Positions 55,086 to 62,236 of a stretch of 64,000 bases of DNA are shown here, piece by piece. Under the pieces are notes generated by a model, which worked only from the letters and a program-made list of their open reading frames with translations, ran no database searches and was not told the origin of the DNA. A program made the translations under genes and the position numbers. Within the stretch, counting starts at the first letter, position 1, and every line of letters starts with the position of its first letter. The stretch comes from Ruminococcus sp. (GTDB taxonomy: Bacteria > Bacillota > Clostridia > Oscillospirales > Ruminococcaceae): NCBI GenBank assembly GCA_017519415.1, contig JAFWSI010000071.1, positions 1 to 64,000 of the forward strand. The letters are read 5' to 3'.

Positions 55086-57170
55086 TTATCTGATGTTTGC
55101 CTTCTGCTTGAGGAGATTAACATCAGTAGCGTTGATCTTTCCGTCGAAGTTCATATCCGCACATACCATGTGGAATGTCTTGGGACGGTAATTGTTATAT
55201 ACATATTTGTAAATAATGTCATAGTCGTTTTTGTCAAGAACGCAGTCAAGGTTTACATCTCCGATGGGGTGATTGCAGTTGGGGTAATAGCTTGAGTATG
55301 TATAATCGTTATCGGGGTCAAGTGTGCCTGATGTGTTGTGGCAGCGTCTTGAATCATCCATTGCTTTTGCCTCTGCATCGGAAACGAGGAACCACTTGTA
55401 GCTTGCGCTGTTACCGTTATCGTCCCAGTATGTGTCAACATTGAACCACATTCCGTCAAGGTTTACAGCGTTATAATTATGATTGTTTCCGGCTGTGATC
55501 TCAGACCAGATACCGGCTTTCTTGAGCAGCCTGTAATAGCCCTTTGCCCAGCCCTCGCAAACGCCTACGCCGTTCATAAGGACAGATGACTCGCGGTGGT
55601 ATTCCTTCCGGTTCTCTATATCGTCGGGATAATTTGTATTGCCGTATGTTGACTTCCATTTTTCAAAAGGATTGCAGCCGTTGGCGCACATCCATTCTTC
55701 CAGAGCACGTGCCATCTGTGTCTGATTGTAGTTGGGGTGCTGGCTCTTGATCTGGTCTACGACAGCGCCGGTCTTCTTGTCGATGAAGTCCTGAATAAAT
55801 CCGATATTATCAGTCTGGCTGAAGTATTTCTTCACGAAGTTTGACTGATATATTGATACATTGTATCCTGAACGGCTTGCAACAGTATTGCCGTTGAGCT
55901 TTTTAAGCTTCATACAGTTCTCAAAAGCCTGTCCGTCTATATTATAGCTGTTGTTGAAGTTGATCCCGGATATGTTTTCAAGAGCAGAACAGTTGTTGAA
56001 GGCAAAGAAGCCGACTGTTTTGAGATGCTCGGGGAAGTTTATGGACTTAAGACTTGTGCAGTAGCTGAAAGCGCCTGTGCCTAAAGTCTGTATCCTGTTT
56101 GTGAGAGTTATACTGCTGAGCTTTGAACAATCACTGAAGCAGTTTGCGGGTATCTCTGAAATGTAGTTTGAGAGCTGCACTGTTGTGAGATTCTTGCAGC
56201 CGGAGAATGCTTCTGTTCCGAGTATTTCAAGAGATGAGGGCATTACGACCTTGGTTATGTTGTTGTTGTTCTGGAAAAGATTGCAGGAGAGCTTTGTAAC
56301 GCCTGAAGGAATATTTACTGTACCTGAAGCTTTTGAAGCGTCGATGGCAACGCGGTTCTTTATAACAAGTCCGCTTGTTCTGGGCTGGTTTTTGAGCCAG
56401 GGTGTATTCTTGAATGCATTTCCGCCGAACTCCGTTACCGATGAAGGAAGGGATATGCTTGAGAGCCTTGTACACTCTGCAAATGCATTCAGATCGATAG
56501 TTGTGACACTTGAGGGAATAGTGATAGAGGTCAGGGAAGTACAGCCGTAAGCAAAGTTATTGCCGAGCTTCTTTATTGATGAGGGGATATTTACGCTTGT
56601 GAGGGATGTGCATCCACAGAAAAGACCGTTCTTTAATTCGGTAAGTATAGTTGTTTTGATATTGACCGTTTTAAGTTTTGTGCAGCCGTTGAAAACAGAT
56701 TCGCCGAGCATTTTGACCTTGCTGGGAATAGTAAAGCTTGTTATGGCAGTTCCCATAAAAGCATTGTTTCCGATAGCAACAATAGTTGAGGGGATCGAAA
56801 TACTTGACAGATTTGAGCAGTACATGAATGAACTGCCGCTGATGTTTGTGTAGCCGCTGGGGATAGTTACAGATCTGATATAAGTGTTGCCGAAAAATGC
56901 GTTTCCGTCAATTCCGGTTATTTTGCACTTGGCTCCGTTGATGGTTACTTCTGTCGGAAGAGTAACAGAGCTTGCTGTTCCCGTATAGCTTGTAAGTGTA
57001 GCTGCGGCAACAGATCGGCGGGTGAAAACGAAGTCACCTATCTGCGCTGCTTCCGCAACGATTGGTGTGGGGGAAAGGGCGAGCTTTCCCGCATTAGGCG
57101 CAATGGTACCTGCTGTGATGGCGCAGAGTGTCAGAGCGAATGCGATAGTTTTTTTGATGATTGTTCTCAT
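55086..57170 (-). CDS. LRR-transglutaminase-dockerin protein, paralogue E
   Basis: 694 aa from ATG 57170 (AAGGAGA upstream; the 20-residue longer frame overlaps the leader). Signal peptide IKKTIAFALTLCAITAGTIA; about twelve LRR_5 repeats; transglutaminase-like domain with Cys in GVGVCEGWAKGYY, His in NNHNYN and Asp in FNVDTYWDD; dockerin GDVNLDCVLDKNDYDII and ADMNFDGKINATDVNLLKQ. Very close to paralogues C and D although 8-12 kb away. Family promoter at 57229. Confidence 0.92.
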   Translation of the reverse strand: MRTIIKKTIAFALTLCAITAGTIAPNAGKLALSPTPIVAEAAQIGDFVFTRRSVAAATLTSYTGTASSVTLPTEVTINGAKCKITGIDGNAFFGNTYIRSVTIPSGYTNISGSSFMYCSNLSSISIPSTIVAIGNNAFMGTAITSFTIPSKVKMLGESVFNGCTKLKTVNIKTTILTELKNGLFCGCTSLTSVNIPSSIKKLGNNFAYGCTSLTSITIPSSVTTIDLNAFAECTRLSSISLPSSVTEFGGNAFKNTPWLKNQPRTSGLVIKNRVAIDASKASGTVNIPSGVTKLSCNLFQNNNNITKVVMPSSLEILGTEAFSGCKNLTTVQLSNYISEIPANCFSDCSKLSSITLTNRIQTLGTGAFSYCTSLKSINFPEHLKTVGFFAFNNCSALENISGINFNNSYNIDGQAFENCMKLKKLNGNTVASRSGYNVSIYQSNFVKKYFSQTDNIGFIQDFIDKKTGAVVDQIKSQHPNYNQTQMARALEEWMCANGCNPFEKWKSTYGNTNYPDDIENRKEYHRESSVLMNGVGVCEGWAKGYYRLLKKAGIWSEITAGNNHNYNAVNLDGMWFNVDTYWDDNGNSASYKWFLVSDAEAKAMDDSRRCHNTSGTLDPDNDYTYSSYYPNCNHPIGDVNLDCVLDKNDYDIIYKYVYNNYRPKTFHMVCADMNFDGKINATDVNLLKQKANIR

Positions 57171-57228
57171 ATTGTTCTCCTTAAAAAAATTTTGCACGAT
57201 ATAGTTTAAATTATATACCGACTTGTTC

Positions 57229-57257
57229 ATTATATATTTTTTATATATCTATATCAA
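57229..57257 (-). promoter_or_regulatory. Family promoter of paralogue E
   Basis: TTGATA, 17-bp spacer, TATAAT; conserved box GCAATTTTTGACTTG. Confidence 0.8.
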
Positions 57258-57345
57258 GTCAAAAATTGCTGTAAGTTACTGGTGATTTGACATTTCTTGC
57301 TCATTGAAAAAGGCTGAAATCACGCGAAATATCGCAGGGAAAAGG

Positions 57346-57369
57346 AAAAGCTCCGTATACGGAGCTTTT
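57346..57369 (-). terminator. Terminator of the dockerin-only gene
   Basis: Perfect 24-bp palindrome, halves AAAAGCTCCGTA / TACGGAGCTTTT; GCTCC/GGAGC family. Confidence 0.85.
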
Positions 57370-57400
57370 CGGATCTGCTATTTTATTCTCAAAAGATATT

Positions 57401-57769
57401 TTATATGGGGAGTACACCATGGTCCGTGAGGTATATAGCAAAAAACCATGACGTTTTTGGTATATAATGTGTTTCTGCATAATCCTCGAACATAAGGATA
57501 AGCTGAGCGTCCTCAATAGTAATAGCCCCGTCTTTATTAACGTCTGCACGGGATTTCGGAAGTGAGATGTGATTGGGTTTGTGAGCTACGTAGACTTCCG
57601 TGTAGTAGCGTAAGATCAAACGTGCGTCGGTTTCGTTGACATAATTGTCGTCATTGACGTCACCGAGAGTCCAGCTGTACATTGCTGAAGCGTTGGGGAT
57701 AACAGCTGCTGTAGCAAGGGTTGCCACTGATAGGATCGTTGCGATTGTTTTCTTGAAGAAATGTTTCAT
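57401..57769 (-). CDS. Small secreted dockerin-only protein
   Basis: 122 aa. Signal peptide IATILSVATLATAAVIP, cut near NASA (~28). The mature protein is almost wholly one type I dockerin: GDVNDDNYVNETDARLI and ADVNKDGAITIEDAQLI, with a 22-residue aromatic tail. With no partner domain it could occupy cohesins, act as an adaptor, or be a shortened form of a larger gene. Its signal peptide differs from the LRR family and its RBS (GGAGG) and promoter (57853) are intact, so it is expressed in principle. Confidence 0.85.
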   Translation of the reverse strand: MKHFFKKTIATILSVATLATAAVIPNASAMYSWTLGDVNDDNYVNETDARLILRYYTEVYVAHKPNHISLPKSRADVNKDGAITIEDAQLILMFEDYAETHYIPKTSWFFAIYLTDHGVLPI

Positions 57770-57852
57770 AGTATTCTGCCTCCATTAATAATGTATTTTT
57801 TGAACTGTTCTTAAAAACGGTTCCTGTGTCATAAGCTATGCTTATATTTGTA

Positions 57853-57881
57853 ATTATACACTCATTATCCTGATAAGTCAA
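57853..57881 (-). promoter_or_regulatory. Promoter of the dockerin-only gene
   Basis: TTGACT, 17-bp spacer, TATAAT. Confidence 0.75.
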
Positions 57882-57893
57882 TAGAAACGCAAG

Positions 57894-57921
57894 AAAAAGG
57901 TGCTGAAAACAGCACCTTTTT
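57894..57921 (-). terminator. Terminator of the CotH gene
   Basis: AAAAAGGTGCTG / CAGCACCTTTTT with a 4-nt loop. Confidence 0.85.
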
Positions 57922-57938
57922 TACAGCTATTTAAGAAC

Positions 57939-60900
57939 TCAGAAGGATTTGATCTCGCCCCTGATGAACCTTTTAAGGAGATCGAGATCGGTCTCGTTTA
58001 TAGTATCGTCATCGTTTATATCAGCTGCTCCGAAATTCTCTGTATCTCCGCTTTCGACAGCTTTCTTCATCTTGCATAGATCGTATACGTCGACCTTTCC
58101 GTCGCCGTTGAGGTCGCCGATAGCGAATTTATCCGTGGCCTGGTCTGTTCGCCACCAGTTTATATTGTAAAGGTATCCCTCTCCGCCGGTGAAAATGAAG
58201 TAAATATCATGTATGCCGTATGATTCGGAAACAGCACATCTCTGTGTCTCCCATGTCTGCCAGCCGCTGGTGCTTTTTATATCCATCTTGCCGATGAGCT
58301 GTCCGTCGGGGGCGTCAAGACGGACCTCAAGAACTGCCCTGGCACCGTTGGAGCCTATACGGAAATCGATATTGCGTACATTGGTAAGGTCTATATCCTT
58401 GAAGCCGATGTACTCGCCGTTTTCGATATATGCTACGTCAAGTCCGCCCTCAGAGCAGTTTTCCGTATCGATACCTGACTTGTAATCGAAGTGCTCGGCC
58501 TGAACTACCTTGCAGAGAGTCTTGAGACCTATCTTACCCTGTAAGGTCGTTGTCGTGGTTTTGGCAGTTGTGGTCTTTGCTGTTGTTTTTGCCGGCTCGG
58601 AAACATTTTCCCATTCGCAGACAAAGCCCATGTTATCGATATTATTAGCCCAGCCTGTAAGCTCGTTATCATCCCATTTTCCATTATTCTTCATAATGAT
58701 CATATAGTGCTCAAGGCCTCTGTAGTTGTCGGGCTTTCCGGAATCCCATCTGGTATAGCTCATGCTTTCGTTCGTTATCCATTTGAAATTACCGTCATTG
58801 CCGCGGCTTGCGCCTAACCAGTAAAAAGGCTTTGTTGAAGACTGAGCGTTTATTGCATCGAATATTTCGGCCTGCTCATTCTCGGATGTTATTACAGCAA
58901 GGTGTCCGCCTATGCTCTCGCAGTAATTCTTTGCATCCTCCCAGGTAAGTCCTTCATTGAATACCTGATACCTTACAGAGTTCTGACGAGTTGTTGTGAC
59001 TGCCTTTGTGGTCGTGGTAGCCGCAGTGGTTTTGACTGTTGTAGTAGTCTTGGCTGTTGAGACAGTCGTAGTCTCAGGTACAGGATCGTTTATGTTTCTG
59101 TAGACAGCTTCTACTGTTGCATCGCCTTCAAGTCTTATCTTGATGGACTGCGTGATAGTATCCCCGTTTGTGATCCTTGCATTATTTATCTTCCAGTGTG
59201 AGAAGGCACGGCCTTCAACTGGGATAGCCTTGATGTAAAGATCATAATCGGGATGATACTTTCCGCTCCAGCTGTTTATTTTCCCGAGATCGAGAGAATT
59301 CAGCAGTATGCTTCCGCTTTCGGCTGAATTTACTATATTGAGCCTGCGCGGTTCGGAGGAAAGCCTCATGGCAGATCTTGTGGTACGTTCCGCAACTGCA
59401 GGCCTCTGTGTGTAGAACTCGGTAACAGTGTTCATATCGCCTTCAAAGCGTCTTTCGGCGTTTGAACCTGACAAGCTTCCCGAATGGAAGCGGGAATACG
59501 TATCAGCTACCTGTTGCTTGTATTTGTACCTGTAGCTATTGATAACATCTTTTACCCTGTTGGGTTCAAAGCTTGTGTTTATAAAATCCATCATAGTTCT
59601 TGAAAACTTATGTCTGAATCTTTCATAGTTGAGAAGTCCGTTGAATACTCTTGCAAGCTGACTGCCGTTTTCGCGGATACGCCTGTAGCAGTCAGCGGAA
59701 TAGGACTTGTCCTCTGAACCGTAGAGACCCTGTCCCGACTCGGTATCAAAGAGTATCATTCTCCACTTGCCGTCGGAATACTGATTGGACTCGTCAATGA
59801 CTTTTGAACGCCATGCGCTGTAGTTGTTCTGAGGCCAGTCTGCGTTCGCCCAGTAGATCTGAGCTGCAAAATAGTCCATAAAACTCTGGATATCGACTTT
59901 TTCGCAGAATTCATCATAGGACATAGTGCCGTTTGCTGCTGCATTGCATAAATTGCGCCAATCGCTAAGATCCTTGTCGCTGCCGTCCTCAAGAGCACCG
60001 TTCTTTATTACTGCAATGTCGCTTTTCTTGACTCCGTAGTGGTCACTGAGATAGCTTGTATTGGTCTTTTCGAGTATCTGATATATACCCCAGAACTCGC
60101 CGTCGAGCAACACGATACATTCCGAGGTCGCCTGACAAGCGAAAGCCTTGTCCGTAACCAGGTTTTGGTTAATGCTGTCACGGAAGAAGGCGCCTGTGTT
60201 GTCGTTTCCGCCGTTACGGAGCACAATGCCGTCAAATTTCTTGATAGACTTGCCGTTCGTGGCTTTTACAGCCTTGCCCGAGAAGAAATCGAAATCGAAT
60301 TCAGCTGCGCCGTATTCCTGACGGGTATATACGTTGAAGCTCTTCTGTGCGAGAGATCTTGAAAAAGCACCCTTGATACGGATACCGACATTCTGTTCGA
60401 TAACCTTCTGACCGTTCTCAAACATGGTGAAGCTTGCGGGGCGTTCCCATTCCTTACCTTTCATGCTATAATTGGCACGGAATTCCCACGCATTTTTGGC
60501 ACCGTTGTTTTTGTTCTCATCATACACACGTCCGAGACAGTAAATGCCCTTATTGTAATCGAAGAGATTGGCAGGATCGGTAACGAGGGATACCACCTTC
60601 ATATTCTTGTAGTAGCCCGAATTTGTCTTGCCTATCAGGAAAGTCTTTGTAACGTATTCGCTGGCGCGTCCATTGCTGTCAACTGCAACGGCACGGATAA
60701 CGGCTGCTTTGTCTACATTTCCGCGGGGCGCTTCAGAACCGTTCGGAACTATATCGGTGCGTGCGCTGAGGCGGTTGCTTGTATTTGTCATATCCTTGAT
60801 TGTTAAGGGTGCGGTATACTTTTTCGAGCCGGCTACAGGATCGCTGCCGTCAGTTGTATAGTATATGTCGCAGCCCTCATCGGCTGTAAGGGTAAGAGAG

Positions 60901-61490
60901 AATTCGCTTCCGTAAAAACCGCTGTCATGGGAGAAAACAGGCTGATGTACAGCGTTGCTTCCCTCGGGAGCAGTATTTGACTGGTTTGGAGTACACCTGA
61001 GGGTATAGTATTGACCGCTGCCTTCGGGGTACTGTCCGTAGGATGTGTTCTCGGAAAGAGCACCGAAGGTGATGGACTGTGCCGTCTGGCCTGCGGAGTC
61101 TGTCAGTACAAGAGTTTCGCCTGAAGCCGACAGGCCGAAGGGTGCTATGCTTGGATTGGTTTTTGCGGCGTCGCTGTCACATACAACAAGGAGTCTTCCG
61201 TTGGCAGGGACCTTTGTCCCATTTGGAAATACATACCTGTACGGCTCAGCTTCCTTATCCGTTAAGCCCCATCCGGATATGTCAGCTTCAGTGCTGCTGC
61301 TGTTGTAAAGCTCGATCCAGTCAGAGAAGTTTCCCGAAGATGTCTGATAGGTCGAGTTTTTGGTACAGACCTCATTAAATGTAACTTGTCCGTTAGTGTC
61401 GGCGTTTGCGGGAAGATGAGCTGCTGTCTGCATTAACAGGCTTAGGCATACTGCTCCCGCAATGGAACGGTTCTTCAGTGTTTTTTTCAT
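57939..61490 (-). CDS. CotH-kinase protein with LTD, C-type lectin, CBM6 and dockerin
   Basis: 1183 aa. Signal peptide to ~30. In order: lamin-tail domain (~33-150; FNEVCTKNS, DWIELYNSS), a CHB_HEX-like module (~190-275; IYYTTDGSDP), a CotH kinase domain (~295-650; VGIRIKGAFSR, GIYQILEKTN, WRMILFDTESG), an InlB-type repeat (~745-790), a Thr linker, a C-type lectin (~820-960; EGLTWEDAKNYC, KWDDNELTGW), a second Thr linker, a CBM6-like module (~985-1110; VQAEHFDYKSG) and a dockerin (GDLNGDGKVDVYDLCKM, ADINDDDTINETDLDLL). CotH proteins phosphorylate secreted proteins in spore coats; here the dockerin points to the cellulosome. Promoter at 61597. Confidence 0.9.
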   Translation of the reverse strand: MKKTLKNRSIAGAVCLSLLMQTAAHLPANADTNGQVTFNEVCTKNSTYQTSSGNFSDWIELYNSSSTEADISGWGLTDKEAEPYRYVFPNGTKVPANGRLLVVCDSDAAKTNPSIAPFGLSASGETLVLTDSAGQTAQSITFGALSENTSYGQYPEGSGQYYTLRCTPNQSNTAPEGSNAVHQPVFSHDSGFYGSEFSLTLTADEGCDIYYTTDGSDPVAGSKKYTAPLTIKDMTNTSNRLSARTDIVPNGSEAPRGNVDKAAVIRAVAVDSNGRASEYVTKTFLIGKTNSGYYKNMKVVSLVTDPANLFDYNKGIYCLGRVYDENKNNGAKNAWEFRANYSMKGKEWERPASFTMFENGQKVIEQNVGIRIKGAFSRSLAQKSFNVYTRQEYGAAEFDFDFFSGKAVKATNGKSIKKFDGIVLRNGGNDNTGAFFRDSINQNLVTDKAFACQATSECIVLLDGEFWGIYQILEKTNTSYLSDHYGVKKSDIAVIKNGALEDGSDKDLSDWRNLCNAAANGTMSYDEFCEKVDIQSFMDYFAAQIYWANADWPQNNYSAWRSKVIDESNQYSDGKWRMILFDTESGQGLYGSEDKSYSADCYRRIRENGSQLARVFNGLLNYERFRHKFSRTMMDFINTSFEPNRVKDVINSYRYKYKQQVADTYSRFHSGSLSGSNAERRFEGDMNTVTEFYTQRPAVAERTTRSAMRLSSEPRRLNIVNSAESGSILLNSLDLGKINSWSGKYHPDYDLYIKAIPVEGRAFSHWKINNARITNGDTITQSIKIRLEGDATVEAVYRNINDPVPETTTVSTAKTTTTVKTTAATTTTKAVTTTRQNSVRYQVFNEGLTWEDAKNYCESIGGHLAVITSENEQAEIFDAINAQSSTKPFYWLGASRGNDGNFKWITNESMSYTRWDSGKPDNYRGLEHYMIIMKNNGKWDDNELTGWANNIDNMGFVCEWENVSEPAKTTAKTTTAKTTTTTLQGKIGLKTLCKVVQAEHFDYKSGIDTENCSEGGLDVAYIENGEYIGFKDIDLTNVRNIDFRIGSNGARAVLEVRLDAPDGQLIGKMDIKSTSGWQTWETQRCAVSESYGIHDIYFIFTGGEGYLYNINWWRTDQATDKFAIGDLNGDGKVDVYDLCKMKKAVESGDTENFGAADINDDDTINETDLDLLKRFIRGEIKSF

Positions 61491-61568
61491 TTCTTCCTCC
61501 TGATTTTCATTGATATTATCCCCAAATACCTATGCTCATCAGATCATGTCAGAACTTGATTGTCAGGA

Positions 61569-61625
61569 GATCGGGCCGCACTACCCGATCCTCAATATTA
61601 TAGCATATCGCAAAGTATTATTCAA
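61569..61625 (-). promoter_or_regulatory. Promoter and start-site hairpin of the CotH gene
   Basis: TTGAAT (61620-61625), 17-bp spacer, TATAAT (61597-61602). A hairpin GATCGGG/CCCGATC (61569-61590) starts the leader. Confidence 0.7.
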
Positions 61626-62017
61626 GTGTTTTAATACAATTTGTTATTTTTTAATAGGAAAATTTTGAGGGCATAATTGGGGTTTTTATGTGAAAAATGA
61701 TAAAATACTTACAATTTGTCTGCTCATGTTTTTTGAACAATACAATTTTGTAATTAACGCTGCCAGTACTATTTAACGCTATACGGTACAATAGTATGTA
61801 TTATCCGATTTCGTGGCACTGTGTTTTACATCAAGTGCTCATTGCATATCCGGTTCACAGGCTCAATAAATAGTATCATACAGACAGAGAATGTGGAAGT
61901 GCAATTTCAGATTCATTTCCTGCTGTTCTCGACGAAAAAACAGGGCTTTTCCCGTTGGCTGTCGGGACGATTTTTTACACACCACTTGAAATGCCTATAT
62001 TACGTGCATCTGAGCAA
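61626..62017. other. Intergenic stretch, no gene seen
   Basis: AT-rich region between two divergent surface-protein genes. A 69-codon frame at 61821-62030 has no RBS and is not accepted. Confidence 0.4.
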
Positions 62018-62088
62018 GTTGCATTTTTGAGGGGGTAAGTTGCGTTTTTTGAGGGGTAAGTTGCATTTTTGAGGGGGTAAGTTGCATT
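62018..62088 (+). repeat. 21-bp direct repeats, three and a third copies
   Basis: Units start GTTGCATTTTTGAGGGG and end GTAA, at 62018, 62039, 62060 and a partial one at 62081. Period is exactly 21 bp, two helical turns. The partial copy leads into the -35 of the next promoter. The core AAGTT recalls LytTR-type half-sites. Confidence 0.8.
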
Positions 62089-62116
62089 GACAGTTTTTTT
62101 AGCCTCATGATATAAT
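62087..62116 (+). promoter_or_regulatory. Promoter of the beta-helix/dockerin gene
   Basis: TTGACA (62087-62092), 18-bp spacer, TATAAT (62111-62116); directly abuts the 21-bp repeats. Confidence 0.8.
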
Positions 62117-62236
62117 TTATTTGTAAGTTAATGCAGGCTTTCGGCTCCCGCGGTGCAATGTGTGCTTATAAATATTAGGGGACAGCGGCGGGAGGACCTG
62201 TATCTGATCTTAAATAATTTGAAATGAGGTTTTATT

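Noticed and set aside
57401-57769. Dockerin-only gene as another deletion remnant of the LRR family
   Set aside because: Its signal peptide, promoter and leader differ from the LRR family and the frame is intact, so it is called a gene.
61821-62030. 69-aa plus-strand frame
   Set aside because: No RBS, ends in the 21-bp repeats, and composition is that of intergenic DNA.
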